64,000 nt of DNA from contig OY761144.1 in the NCBI GenBank assembly GCA_963664365.1, positions 1,116,001 to 1,180,000 on the forward strand, in the 5' to 3' direction. Below, one piece after another: positions 16,601-29,100 of this stretch. The notes below the pieces were generated by a model, which saw only the letters and a list, made by a program, of their open reading frames with translations, ran no database searches and was not told the origin of the DNA. The DNA is from VXRN01 sp963664365 (lineage in GTDB: Bacteria > Chloroflexota > Dehalococcoidia > Lucifugimonadales > UBA1123). A program made the position numbers and the translations under genes. Numbering within the stretch: the stretch's first letter is position 1; the number at the start of each line of letters is the position of its first letter.

Positions 16601-17986
16601 ATGCACAGGTCCAAATTCCTTCTGATCCTAGCCGGCTTGTTCGTGGTCGCTCTGTCCGTGACGGTGGTCTCAGCGCAGACGCCGTCGCTTGGCGAGGGCA
16701 CGGGCACGGCGGTCGTGTTCGATGACATGGGGCGGAGCGACGCCGTCCATATAATGATGAGCGACGTAAGCGACCCTCCCGAAGGGGGGCAGTACGTGGC
16801 GTGGCTGGTCAACGACGATACGGACGCCTTCATGAACATCGGCGTCCTCGAAGTTGGCTACAAGGGTGTAGTGTACGGGTTCGTTGACGAGACCTTCGAC
16901 AGCGAAGCGGACAACTACACCGGCGAGAACCTGCTCGAGGGTTACAGCGGGTGGATCATCACCGTTGAGCAAGCGGGGTCGAATCCCACCGTGCCATCCA
17001 GCCGCGGCGAACGTTCGCACATGATTGACCCCGGAGTGATGACGCACGTCAGGCATCTGTTGGTCAGCCTTTCCGGCGAGGGCGGGGACGCGATTCTCGT
17101 CAACCTCCAAGAGCAGCTTGACGTAGCCATCGAATACGCGAACATGGCTAAAGACGCCGAAAACATCGACGACCTGATGCTGCTCACCAAGCAGGTCATC
17201 AACGTCATCGAGGGCGAGGGCGGCGACAACTTCGACTCCTCGCTGTCCAACCCCGGCGACGGCACGGGCGTACTTGGCCACTCAGAGAACCGCATACACG
17301 CGGGGTTCGCGGCGGCCGCGGCCGATGACGAAATTCTCAGCGAACGAGCCGCGACCCTCGAAGCCGCGGTCACGAATGCGGAGACTTGGGCCGCCAGAGC
17401 CAGAGACTCCGCCCTTCGCGCGCTGCCCCAGACCGACCTGGAGGTCGCAAGGACCATAGTCGGGCCGGGCGGAGATTCGGTCATCAGCCTGCTCGAAGCC
17501 GCACGATTCGGCTTCGACTCCAACGTGGACGGCATGATCGCGGCCGCCGGCAACGAAGGCGGCGCGGAGCAGGCGTACCGCGAGGCGCAGCTTATGGCCT
17601 CTATGTTCGCCAACGAAGGCGCGCTGCCGGACCTGCCGACGCCGACACCAACGCCGACGCCGACACCCACGCCGACACCAACGCCGACGAATACGCCGAC
17701 ACCCACGCCGACGAATACGCCAACGCCAACGCCGACGGAGACGCCGACACCCACGCCGACGCCGACGCCGACACCAACGCCGACGCCGACACCAACGCCG
17801 ACGAATACGCCGACGCCAACTCCGACGCCGTTGCCTCAGCCGACGGCGCCCGGACTGCCGGGAGTTGGTGATACTTCGGTATCGTTCGGCGCTAAGCTCG
17901 CGCTGATAGCGTCCGTGACTCTGCTGGCAATCGGCGGCGGAGTGATGGTCATCAGCCGCAGGCGTTCGAGGAACTTGGGCGCATAG
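16601..17986 (+). CDS. Secreted surface protein with a Thr-Pro stalk and C-terminal membrane anchor
   Basis: A 461-residue protein with four parts. A signal peptide (KFLLILAGLFVVALSVTVVSAQ) is followed by a domain of about 120 residues with YVAWLVNDDTDAFMNIGVLEV and GWIITVEQAGSNPTVPSS, which recalls the outer domain of RskA-type anti-sigma factors. Next comes a helical region of about 200 residues, then a (TP)n/NTP stalk encoded at about 17636-17835. A membrane helix (FGAKLALIASVTLLAIGGGVMVI) ends in the basic tail SRRRSRNLGA. There is no LPxTG sortase motif, so it is probably anchored by the helix. The ribosome binding site is GGGGGGAG. A strong terminator follows. The function is unknown; a displayed binding or sensing domain is likely. 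Confidence 0.75.
   Translation: MHRSKFLLILAGLFVVALSVTVVSAQTPSLGEGTGTAVVFDDMGRSDAVHIMMSDVSDPPEGGQYVAWLVNDDTDAFMNIGVLEVGYKGVVYGFVDETFDSEADNYTGENLLEGYSGWIITVEQAGSNPTVPSSRGERSHMIDPGVMTHVRHLLVSLSGEGGDAILVNLQEQLDVAIEYANMAKDAENIDDLMLLTKQVINVIEGEGGDNFDSSLSNPGDGTGVLGHSENRIHAGFAAAAADDEILSERAATLEAAVTNAETWAARARDSALRALPQTDLEVARTIVGPGGDSVISLLEAARFGFDSNVDGMIAAAGNEGGAEQAYREAQLMASMFANEGALPDLPTPTPTPTPTPTPTPTPTNTPTPTPTNTPTPTPTETPTPTPTPTPTPTPTPTPTPTNTPTPTPTPLPQPTAPGLPGVGDTSVSFGAKLALIASVTLLAIGGGVMVISRRRSRNLGA
17636..17835 (+). repeat. Hexanucleotide-like microsatellite coding the Thr-Pro stalk
   Basis: Runs of ACGCCG and ACACCC/ACACCA units alternate without interruption for about 200 bases. Occasional AAT (Asn) and GAG (Glu) codons interrupt the Thr-Pro pattern. 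Such a tract can change length by slippage in multiples of six without breaking the frame. Confidence 0.9.
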
Positions 17987-18013
17987 GCTAGACCGGTAAG
18001 GCTCTGAATATAG

Positions 18014-18044
18014 AACAGGCCCCGCCAATCGCGGGGCCTGTTTT
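18014..18044 (+). terminator. Rho-independent terminator after the surface protein gene
   Basis: A perfect 12-base stem (AACAGGCCCCGC with GCGGGGCCTGTT) around loop CAATC is followed by a short T run. It lies 28 bases after the stop and just before the moaA stop on the other strand, so it may serve both directions. Confidence 0.9.
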
Positions 18045-18053
18045 GTGTCTCCC

Positions 18054-19094
18054 TCACCCGCCGATGTGATACATCTCCACCTTTTGGCGCGGTTCGTCGG
18101 TAAACATGGTCCTAATCTCTGAGTAGCGGTCGTCCCTGACCGACCATATCCCGCGAATGATCGATTCGATCTCCGCGTCGTCGGCCCCGGACCGGAGCGG
18201 CGCTCGCAGGTCCGTTCCGGAAGCGGCGAACAGGCACGTGACCAGTTCGCCCTCGGGCGAGAGGCGAAGCCTCGTGCAGTCGCCGCAGAACGGCTTGGTT
18301 ACGGAGGCTATGACCCCCACTTCGCCGTCGCCGTCCTTGAATCGGTAGCGCAACGCGACCTCACCCCTGTATCCGGCCTCGACCGGCTCCAGCGGCATTT
18401 CGGCGTCGATTCGAGCCAGAATCTCGTCCGCGGGAACGACGTCGTCCATGTTCCAGCCGTTCAGCGTGCCCACGTCCATGTACTCGATGAACCGAACTAT
18501 GTGTCCGTGATTCTTCGCGAACCTCGCGAGATCGACGAGAGTGTGGTCGTTGATTCCCCGGCGGACGACGGCGTTTATCTTGATCGGTCGGAGTCCCGCA
18601 CGCTCAGCCGCCTCGATTCCTTGCAGGACGCGCTCGGTCCCGAAGTTGCGCCCGTTCATCTGACGGAACACGTCGTCGTCCAGGGAGTCCAGGCTCACGG
18701 TGATTCGCCGGAGTCCAGCGTCCGCGAGCTTCTGCGCGAACTGCGCCAGAAGGTATCCGTTGGTGGTCATGGTCAGGTCTTCGACGCCGCGGACGTCGGC
18801 TATCATCGCCACCAGCTTGTCTATCTCGGCGCGCACCAGAGGTTCGCCGCCGGTTATTCGGACCTTGACGACTCCCAGGCTCACCAGGACCCGCGCCAGC
18901 CGTGTTATCTCCTCGAATGTCAGAAGCGAGTCTCTGGGCAGGAACTCATAGCGTTCGCCGTATATCTCGGCGGGCATACAGTACGGACAACGGAAGTTGC
19001 ACCTGTCCGTCACCGAGATGCGGAGGTCTCTCAGAGGTCTTCTGAACCTGTCGAGGGGCGCGCCCCGGGCGTCGTTTTTCTCTTCTAAGCTCAT
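18054..19094 (-). CDS. moaA: GTP 3',8-cyclase MoaA
   Basis: Radical SAM enzyme for the first step of molybdenum cofactor synthesis. The 346-residue protein has the CxxxCxxC cluster motif CNFRCPYC (C32, C36, C39) after LRDLRISVTDR. The second cluster site in the C-terminal half is FCGDCTRLRLSPEGELVTCLF. It ends in the conserved GG dipeptide (HIGG) needed for activity. moeA at 39725-41026 is a later step of the same pathway but is not nearby. The rdgB-like gene lies 18 bases upstream on the same strand, so an operon is possible. Confidence 0.96.
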   Translation of the reverse strand: MSLEEKNDARGAPLDRFRRPLRDLRISVTDRCNFRCPYCMPAEIYGERYEFLPRDSLLTFEEITRLARVLVSLGVVKVRITGGEPLVRAEIDKLVAMIADVRGVEDLTMTTNGYLLAQFAQKLADAGLRRITVSLDSLDDDVFRQMNGRNFGTERVLQGIEAAERAGLRPIKINAVVRRGINDHTLVDLARFAKNHGHIVRFIEYMDVGTLNGWNMDDVVPADEILARIDAEMPLEPVEAGYRGEVALRYRFKDGDGEVGVIASVTKPFCGDCTRLRLSPEGELVTCLFAASGTDLRAPLRSGADDAEIESIIRGIWSVRDDRYSEIRTMFTDEPRQKVEMYHIGG

Positions 19095-19112
19095 CCTGGG
19101 GTAATTATACCC

Positions 19113-19727
19113 TTACGCCCCGAATCTTTCCGATAGGGACTTGGCCGCGCCGCGCGCCGCAATCGCGCGGTGGCTCAGCGTATTCTTCAGTCGGGTCGGC
19201 AGTTCCGCCATCGTGAGTCCCAGGTCCGGGAACTCGAATATGGGGTCATATCCGAATCCGTTTTCCCCGCGCGGCTTGGAAACTATGCGCCCCTCGCACG
19301 AGCCTGAGTGAAACTCCGTCTCCTGGTCGGGCGCGGCGATGGCGATGACGCATCGGAACCGCCCGCTTCGATTCGCCGAGGGCGTATCCGCGAGTTTTGC
19401 CAGCAGGAACGCTACACGTTCATCATCGGTGGCGTCCGGACCCGCGTAGCGCGCTGATCGGACTCCCGGCTCGCCTCCGAGAGCATCGACCTCCAATCCG
19501 GAATCGTCGGCCAGCGTGACGAGTTCGCCCAGATTGCGGTACGTCTCCGCCTTGAGAGCCGCGTTCTCCTCGAACGTGGCTCCCGTCTCCTCCACTTCGT
19601 GAGCGATTCCGACGTCGTCCAGCGAAACTAGGTCGCAGTTCGAGTCTCCGAGCAGTTGAGTCAACTCGCGCAGCTTGCCGGCGTTGCGCGTGGCGACGAG
19701 CAGCTTCGGCCTGGATATGAGGGTCAT
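19113..19727 (-). CDS. rdgB: RdgB/HAM1-family XTP/dITP pyrophosphatase
   Basis: House-cleaning nucleotide pyrophosphatase that removes ITP, dITP and XTP before they enter nucleic acids. From the ATG at 19727 the protein has 204 residues and begins PKLLVATRNAGKLREL, the family's substrate-binding start. It continues with TLADDSGLEVDALGGEPGVRSARYAG and ENGFGYDPIFEFPDLGLTMAEL. The frame stays open to 19790, but the added residues have no family counterpart. The shorter start has no clear ribosome binding site. Confidence 0.93.
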   Translation of the reverse strand: MTLISRPKLLVATRNAGKLRELTQLLGDSNCDLVSLDDVGIAHEVEETGATFEENAALKAETYRNLGELVTLADDSGLEVDALGGEPGVRSARYAGPDATDDERVAFLLAKLADTPSANRSGRFRCVIAIAAPDQETEFHSGSCEGRIVSKPRGENGFGYDPIFEFPDLGLTMAELPTRLKNTLSHRAIAARGAAKSLSERFGA

Positions 19728-20148
19728 GGGTCGTTGCGTTCGGGCTTGGGTGACTGCGGCTGAAGTCCGCAAGTCGGCGCAGTGTACCAACGGCGCCGGA
19801 CATGGGTCAACGGCCAGGTGTGGGCAGCCACGAGGGTTGCCTCTACGGTACGTCGAGATTTCGGGGTCGTGTAATACTCACAAGATTCCGAAAAATGGTG
19901 AAACAGTCCTAGATATTGGCGGTGGGCATGTGTTGGTTTTCGATTGTCCCGCGTGACTGGCCTAAAGACCAAACGGAACGTCCTTGAGAATACCCGAAAT
20001 TGACAAGAATCGCCAAGACACCTATTGCGTTGGCAATCATTATTATGTATAGTCCATGTGGTTGACAAGCATTGCAACAGCAGTCTTTGAAATCTTCAGG
20101 ATTAGCAAGACGCAACAGATGAACGGGAAACAAATAGGAGATACATCA
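19728..20148. other. 421-base intergenic region upstream of the giant adhesin gene
   Basis: AT-richer than its surroundings and without a supported gene. It contains two overlapping promoter candidates near its right end (20000-20053). The 90 or so bases before the chosen start are probably an untranslated leader, although the frame is open from 20056. Confidence 0.5.
20000..20053 (+). promoter_or_regulatory. Candidate promoters for the giant surface protein gene
   Basis: Two overlapping pairs fit the sigma-70 pattern at 17-base spacing. One is TTGACA (20000-20005) with TATTGC (20023-20028). The other is TTGCGT (20025-20030) with TATAGT (20048-20053). Either would give a leader of roughly 90-115 bases. 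Confidence 0.5.
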
Positions 20149-23100
20149 ATGTCGCGTACCTTCAAGAATCTGGTCTATTGTAAGGAGCGGGTCCGGCGCG
20201 CGCCCCCTGCGTGGCGGCTGTTCGCCTGGATAAGCGCCGCCCTTCTGGTGCTGGCGGCCTTCTGGCTTGCGTCCGTCGGCATCGTTCTGGCTGACGGTTC
20301 CCCGCCGGGTACGCCGGACTCGGTGTCGGTGTCGCGGTCCGACGGCTCCCTGAGCGCAAGCTGGGACGCCGTCGAAGGCGCGAGGAGCTACCACGTCACC
20401 TACAGTTCGGACGGCGGGAGTAGCTGGAGCCTCGCGGCTCTCAATCACTCCGGCACGAGCATCTCCATCAGCGTCGATAACGGCAAGACCTACATCGTGG
20501 GAGTCCGCGCCCGCAACTCCGCCGGAGACGGCGGCTGGCGCAACTCATCGGCCTCGGGGCCGTTCGTACCGCCGACTCCGACTCCCACGCCCGATCCGAC
20601 ACCCAAGCCGACCCCCGAGCCGACACCCGAGCCGACACCCGAGCCCACGCCTGATCCGACGCCCAAACCCACGCCCAGGCCTGCGCCGCCGGCCACGCCG
20701 TCCTCAGTGTCGGTGTCGCGCTCCGCCGGCTCCCTGACGGCAAGCTGGGACGCCGTTGATGGCGCGACGAGCTACCACATCACCTATAGCTCAGACGGCG
20801 GGGCTAGCTGGAGCCTAGGAGCGCTCAATCACCCGGGCGCCAGCATCACCATCAGCGTCGATAACGGCAAGACCTACACCGTGGGCGTCCGCGCCCGCAA
20901 CAGCAGCGGCGACAGCGGCTGGCGCAACTCGCCGGCCTCGGCGCCGTTCGTACAGCCGACTCCCACGCCCACCCCCGAGCCGACTCAGCCGGCCACCAGC
21001 ACGCCGGCCCTGACCTTCGGCGGCGCGACGGTCGACGACCAGTCCTATACAGTGGACACGGAGATCACCACCCTGACGCTGCCCAAGGCCAGCCGGACTT
21101 CGGACGGCGCTTCGACGACGGTGGGGACGATCACGTACACGCTTTCGCCGGACCTGCCGGAGGGCCTGAGCTTCGACGCCACGGCGCGGACGATAAGCGG
21201 GACGCCGACGGCCCTGGACGAGAGCGCCACGTACACCTACACGGCTACCTACGGCGAGGACACGGCGGCGTTGAGCTTCGCCATCGAGGTGACGGACGGA
21301 CTGGTAACGCCCGCCGCCACCCTCTGGGTACCCAACATCTCCGACAAGACCTGGACAAGGGGGACTTCCGTCAGCTTCCAGCTACCCAGCGTGGGCGGCG
21401 CCACCAGCTACAGCATGTCCTCCACGCTGCCCGCCGGGCTGAGCTTCAGCAGCAGCAACCGCACCCTGAGCGGCACGCCCACCACAGCCGGGGAGACCAA
21501 TGTCAGTTACTACGCCAGCAACGTCCATGGCGAGAGCGGGGCCAAGAGCTTCAAGATTACGATTGTGAATCCCGACCTGACCTTCGCGGTCGACGAGATC
21601 GAGGACGTAACGTTTGTCGTATCCCGGTACAGTGATGGGGATAAGGACGTGACCACCGCGGACATACCGGCGCTGCCGGCAATCTCCAACAGCGGGGTGA
21701 CCGGGGTCACGTACAGCTTGATCGGGACGCTGCACACCGGGTTGAGCTTCAGCGCGTCCAACCGCACCATCACCGGAACTATCACGCATAACCCGACACC
21801 CAGCTCTCACACGCTGACCTACACTGCGTCCAAGTCCAACTGGAACTCGGTGAGCCTGTCGTTCATCATCAGCGTCGCGAAGGACAATGCCTACACCAAC
21901 TGCTCCAGCAACATCCCGGAAAACGTTTCGGCCAGGGAGGCGGTCAGGTTCACCGGCGCCAACAACCAGACCCCGGACTACGGCTTCTCAGTCAATTACC
22001 TATTTATATTCTCGAACGTGGCTGGCCTCGCCCGGTACCGGGAAGCGGGAACGACGAGCTGGACGGAAGTAACGGGGCTGCCGGGCGGATACGGCAATAA
22101 GAGCGGCAACGTCTGGGGACTGAAGGAGGACACGCAATACGACGTGGCCGTAGGATCGGTGAGGACGTCGACGGGCATATACGCCTGTCCGAAGCTGTGG
22201 GCGAACACGCTGCACATCAAGACGGGTGTGTCCGGCAAGCCCTACAAGCCCGCCGCGCCCACGGTGAGCAACAGCTCCGGCAACCCCGGCACCCGTCTGG
22301 ACGTGTCCTGGACCAAGCCCTTTGCGGTGCCGGACGTCACCGGCTACAGCCTGAAATACAAGAAGACCGCCGACGGCTCGTGGTCGTCCTTCAGCCACTC
22401 CGGCACGGGAACGTCGGCGACGCTGACCGGGCTGGACGCCAAGACCGAGTACGAGGTGCAGGTGCTGGCCACCAACAGCAATGGAAACAGCCCGTACTCG
22501 GACAGCGGGAAGAAGACGACCCAGGGCAACGAGGACCCCTCGTTCTCGGCGGCCACGGATACGCGGAGCATAGCGGAGAACTCGGCGGCCAACGCCAACG
22601 TCGGCGCGGCGGTGACGGGCACGGACCCGGAAAGCGACACGCTGACCTACTCGCTGTCCGGCACGGACGCGAGCAAATTCAACATAGGCAGCGGCACGGG
22701 GCAGATAACGGTCAAGAGCGGCACCAGCCTGGACTACGAAAGCACGACTTCGTACAGCGTGACGGTGGGGGTGAGCGACAAGAAAAACGCCGACGGGACG
22801 GCGGACACGGTGGTCGACGACACCATAGCGGTGACGATCAACGTGACGGACGTTAGCGAGCCGCCTGCCAAGCCGGGCGCGCCGACGGTGACCGTCAACG
22901 CCGCGAACCTGGACGTAAGCTGGACGGCCCCGACGATGACGGGCAAGCCGGCCATCAGCGATTACGACGTGCAGTACCGCAAGACGGGGGACAGCGCCTG
23001 GACGGACGCATCCTTTACCGGAACCATCACCAGCACTTCGCTGTCGGGGCTCACCAAAGGCAAGCAGTATGAGGTGCAGGTGCGGGCGACGAATGCGGAG

Positions 23101-26100
23101 GGGACGAGCGGGTGGTCGGACTCTGGGACGGAGATCACCGACGCCAACGCCGTAACCCGCGACATCGCCGAGAACTCGGCGGCCAACACCAACGTCGGCG
23201 CTGCGGTGACGGCGGTGTCCACCAACACCAGCTACACCTACACGCACGCGCTGAGTGGGACGGACGCCAGCAAGTTCGAGATTGGCTCGACCACCGGGCA
23301 GATCACCGTGAAGTCGGGAACGAGCCTGGACTACGAGACGAAGACAAGCTACAGCGTGACGGTCACGGTGACGGCGGCGGCGAAGTCCCAGGGCGCCAAC
23401 GCGCAGTCGGTCGACCCCAACGCGCCGGGCGACTACGTGGTGCCGGTAACGATCAACGTGACGGACGTGAACGAAGTCCCGACGTTCAGCGACGACACGG
23501 CCACGCGCAGCATCGCCGAGAACTCGGGCGCCAACACGAACATCGGCGCGGTGGTGACGGCCACCGACCCGGAGGGCGACACGCTGACCTACTCGCTGAC
23601 GGGCACGGACGCGAGCAATTTCGCGATCGGCTCCGGCACCGGCCAGATAACGGTCAAGACGGGGAACATCCCCAACTATGAGGCCAAGACCTCCTACAGC
23701 GTGACGGTGAACGTCACCGACAAGAAGAAGGCGGACGGGACGGCGGACACGGCCATTGACGACACCATAGCGGTGACCATCAACGTGACGGACGCGGACG
23801 AGCCTCCGGTCAAGCTCGGCGTGCCGTCGGCGAGCCGCGCCTCGTCGAACTACCACAGCAGTTTCGACCTGTCGTGGACGGCGCTGACCAACATGCAGAT
23901 GGCGGGCAAGCCCGCCGTCAACGACTACGACGTGCAGTACAGGAAGGTGGGCGCCACCGATTGGACGGACTTTGCCCACTCAGGAACGGCAATCAGCACG
24001 ACGGTGACGGGCCTGGCGGTAGGTACCGACTACGAAGTCCAGGTGCGGGCGGTGAACGACGAGGGCAACGGCGCCTGGTCCGACGCCGCCTCGTGGATCA
24101 CGGACCCCGCTCCGGTCACGCGCGCCATCGCCGAGAACTCGGCGGTGGGCGCCAGCGTGGGCGCTCCGGTGAACGCAAGCATCAGCCTGCAAGGCTACAG
24201 CGCTTCCACGCGCCTGGAGGGGACGGACAAGGGCAAGTTCACCATTGAGGCGTCCACCGGACAGATCAAGGTGAAGACGGGCAACATCCCCAACTACGAG
24301 GCCAAGACCAGCTACAGCGTCGAGGTGCACGTGGACGCCGTTCAGGACAACGGCAGCGACACCATGTCCTCGGTTAAGGTCATCAAGGTGACCATCAACG
24401 TAACGGACGTGAACGAGCCGCCGGCCGCGCCGACCATCACGGTGGCGACCAACAGCACGACGCCGGAGAGCAAGATAGACGTGAGCTGGACCGCGCCGAC
24501 CAACACGGGCAAGCCCGCCATAAACGACTACGACGTGCAGTACCGGCAGAACGGCGCGTCCGACTGGACCGACGCGAGCTTCACCGGAACCACTACCAGC
24601 ACCACACTGACCGGCCTCACCTCGGGCAAGAGCTACGAGGTCCAGGTGCGCGCCGTCAACGCCGAGGGCGACGGCGCCTGGTCGGCCTCCGGCAGCGCCA
24701 TAACCAAGGCCGGGGGCGTAACACGCAGCGTGGTCGAGAACTCGGCGGCTGGAACAGCCGTCGGCGCGCCGGTGACGGTGACGGCCACCAGCAGTTACAC
24801 GTTGACCCACAGCCTGAGCGGTACGGACGCCGGAAAGTTCACCATCGAAAGCTCATCGGGCCAGATAAAGGTCAAGAGCGGCACGAGCCTCGACTACGAG
24901 ACCAAGACCTCTTACAGCGTCGTCGTGACGATGCAAGCTACCGTCGAGCAGGTGTCCATACAGGGCCTCGATCCCAACGCTCCCGGAACCTATACCGTCC
25001 CGGTGACTATCAACGTAACCGACATGAAGGAAGCGCCGGAGTTCCCGGCCGCGACTGCGACTCGCTCAGTGGACGAGAACTCGGCGGCCAACACGAACGT
25101 CGGCGCGGTCATAACCGCCACCGACCCGGATGGCGACACCGCTTACTACTCGCTGAGCGGAACCGACGCCTCCAAGTTCGAGATAGGCAGCGGGACAGGG
25201 CAGATTACAGTCAAGTCCGGCACGAGCTTGGACTACGAGGCCAAGTCCTCGTATAGCGTGACGGTCGAAGCCACAGACCGCAAGGACAGCAGCGGCAACG
25301 CCGACACGACGATTGACGACACGATAGCAGTCACGATCAACGTGACCGACGCGAACGAGCCGCCGCCGGCCCCCGACGCGCCATCGGTCTGGCAGCATTC
25401 GACCAAGCCCAAGACGGAACTCGACGTTAGCTGGACGGCGTTGACTAGCGCTCAAATGACGGGCAAGCCCGCCGTCAGCGACTACGACATCCGGTACAAG
25501 AAGAGCGCCACGTCCACGTGGAGCGACTGGACGCACAACGGAACGTCCACCACCGCGAGGCTAACCGGCCTGGCCGAGGGCACGAAGTATGACGTGCAGG
25601 TTCGCGCCGTGAACGACGAGGGAGACGGCGCATGGTCGGCCAGCGGCACGGCCACGACCCAGGACAAGAACGTCCACTCGGAGTTCCCGTCCGCGACGAC
25701 CACGCGCAGCATAGCTGAGAACTCGGCGGCGGGGACCAACGTCGGCACTCCCGTCACCGCCACCGACACCGAGAACCACACCCTGTACTACTCGCTGAGC
25801 GGGACCGACGGCGGCAAGTTCGACGTCGGACTGAACACCGGCCAGATAAAGGTAAAGACCGGGTACGTCCCCAACTACGAGGCCAAGACCACGTACAGCG
25901 TCGCCGTGCAGGTCAGCGACCGCAAGGACAAAGACGACAACCCCGACACGGTGATCGACGACACCATAGAGGTCACGATCAACGTAACCGACGTTGCCGA
26001 GCCGCCGGCCAAGCCGGCCGCTCCTAGCGTGTCCGCCAACTCGACGACGCCCAAGTCCAAGATCGACGTGTCTTGGACCGCGCCGGATATGACGGGCAAG

Positions 26101-29100
26101 CCCGCCATTACAGATTACGACGTACAGTACAGGCTGTCCGGCGGTTCGACTTGGACCGACGCATCCTTCACCGGCACGGGAACCAACACGACGCTGGCGA
26201 ACCTGACGAACGGCAAGAGCTACGAGGTCCAGGTGCGCGCCACCAACGTCGAGGGCACGGGCGAGTGGTCCAATTCGGGCACGGCTATCACCATGGCCGG
26301 AGGCGTCACCCGCAGTATCGAGGAGAACTCGCCTGCCGGAACGAACGTCGGCGCGGCTGTGACGGCCACCAGCGCTAACACAAGCTACACGTATTCGCAC
26401 GCCCTGAGCGGAATGGACGCGGGCAGTTTCACAATAGAGAGCAGTTCCGGCCAGATCAAGGTGAAGTCCGCGCTGAACTACGAGACCAAGAGCAGTTACA
26501 GCGTGATCGTAACGGTGACGGCAGCCGCGTCTGGGGTATCGGCGCAGAGCCTCGACCCGAACGCGCCGGGAGACTACGTCGTCCCTGTCACCATCAACGT
26601 GACGGACGTGAACGAAACGCCTGAGTTTTCGGAGGGCGACACGGCGACCCGCAGCATAGCCGAGAACTCGGCGGCAGGGACAAACATCGGCGCTGCCGTG
26701 ACGGCATCGGACGCCGACAAAGACGTTCTCACCTACTCCCTGAGCGGAACGGACGCCTCCAAGTTCGACATCGGCTCCGGCACGGGGCAGATACAAGTGA
26801 AGTCCGCGCCGGACTACGAGGCCAAGACCTCGTACAGCGTGACCGTCAACGTCACCGACAAGAAAGACGACTCCGGCAATCCCGATACTGAGATAGACGA
26901 CACCATCGAGGTCACGATCAACGTGACCGACGTGGACGAGCCGCCCGCCGCTCCCGACGGTCCGACGATGCGGCAGAACTCAGACTCGCCCACGACCAAG
27001 GTGGACGTTAGCTGGACCGCGCCCGACATGACGGGCAAGCCGCCCATAACGGATTACGACCTGCGCTACAAGAACACCGCCAGTTCCACTTGGACCGTCT
27101 TGCAGCACGACGGAACGGGAACGTCCGTCACGCTGACCGGGCTGAGCAAGGGTACGAGATACGAGGCCCAGGTTCGGGCCACCAACGACGAGGGCACTAG
27201 CGCCTGGTCCGGCGGCGGCAGCGTCAGGACCCTAGACCGCAAGACCGCATCCCTGTCGGTGCCTGAGAACTCGCCTGCCGGAACGGCGGTGACAGGTTCG
27301 CTGCCTGCCATCGACTCCGAGGGCCACACGCTGGCCTACGCCATAACGTCGGACGTCGTGATCGGCCAGGTCTCGACCTCAACGTCCACGACGACCCAGC
27401 AGCACAACGAGTTCACAATCAATTCGAGCACCGGCCAGATCACGGTCAATCAGGGCGCGAACCTGAACTACGAAGATACTCACAGCCACTCGATCACTGT
27501 GACGGCCAGCCACGCGAACAACCAGCACGACAACCACGAGATCATGAACGCGGTCATCACGGTGACCATAGACATAACCGACGCCAACGAGCCGCCGCCG
27601 GCGCCGGGCGCTCCCGACGTGCGGCGCAGCGCCTCGTCTCCCCATAGCGTCCTGAACGCAAGCTGGACCGCGCCGAACATGACGGGCAGGCCCGCCATCA
27701 CCGACTACGACGTGCAGTATCGCGCCGAGGACGATACCGACTGGACCGACCACAGCTTCACCGGAACCGGCACGGCAACGACGCTCAGCGGCCTCTACGT
27801 CGATACGACCTACGAGGTCCGCGTGCGCGCCACCAACGACGAGGGCACGGGTCCGTGGTCCGCTCCGGGCTCGGCCACGACCGACAAGCTCGTCCCGTCG
27901 GTGAATAGAGACCCGTCGTTCAGCGGCTCGGCATCGCTGAGCGTGGCCGAGAATTCGCCCTCCGGTACCAGCGTCGGCTCCGTAACTGCGACCGACTCCG
28001 ACGGCGACACGCTGACCTACTCGCTGGGCGGCAGCGACGCCGGATCGTTCACCATAGACTCGGCAACAGGCCGGATATCGGTGGGGTCCGGGACGGCGCT
28101 GGACTACGAGAGCGGCAAGACCACATACAGCGTGAACGTGGGAGTATCCGACAAGACCGACTCCGACGGCAACACCGACAACGTGATAGACGACACCGCC
28201 TCGGTGACGATCAACGTAACCGACGTGAGCGAGCCTCCGTCGGCGCCCGGCGCTCCGAGCGTATCTCAGAACTCCGGCAGCCCTCAGACGTCGTTGAACG
28301 TGTCGTGGAGCGCGCCTGACATGACCGGCAAGCCCGCGATCAGCGACTACGACGTTCGCTACAAGCAGAGCGGCGACGGCAACTGGACATCGCACGGTCA
28401 CAGCGGCGCTGGGACCGCCACGACGCTGTCCGGCCTGACTGCCGGGACCGGCTACGAGGTCCAGGTGAAGGCCAAGAACGCCGACGGCGCGAGCGCGTGG
28501 TCGGCCTCCGGCGCCGGTTCCACCGCCGCCGTCACTGTCACCGACGACTCGCCTAAGACGCCCGTCGTCGTAACCGGAACCGTGACCGACACTAGGTCCG
28601 ACACCGGCTCTTCGACGAACGGCGCGCCGAGCTTCGGCTCGGTCGATGACCTGAGCGTGGCCGAGAACTCGCCCAGCGGTACCAACGTCGGCGATCCCGT
28701 AACGGCGACCGATCCGGACGGAGACACGTTGTACTACAGCCTGAGCGGCAGCGACGCGGTATCGTTCACGATAGACTCAGCGACGGGCCGGATAGCGGTG
28801 AACTCAGGGGCGAACCTGGACTACGAATCCAAGACCTCTTACAGCGTTCTCGTGGGCGTATCCGACAGAAAGGACTCCGACGGCAACCTGGACGCGGTCA
28901 TAGACGACACGGTCTCGGTGACGATCAACGTGACCGACGTGAACGAGCCGCCGTCAACGCCGTCCGCTCCGAGCGTAACTAGAAACTCCGGCAGCCCTCA
29001 GACCGCGCTGTACGCATCGTGGAAGTCGCCCGACGTGAGCGGCAAGCCCGCGATCAGCGACTACGACGTGCGATACAGGAAATCGGGTGAGAGCGCCTGG

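Noticed and set aside
22000..23979. A 659-codon open frame antisense to the giant surface protein gene (others at 25561-26796 and 27379-28401)
   Set aside because: They are mirror images of a repetitive GC-rich coding sequence: Arg/Val/Gly-rich, no family motif, no ribosome binding site. The forward frame has clear domains throughout.
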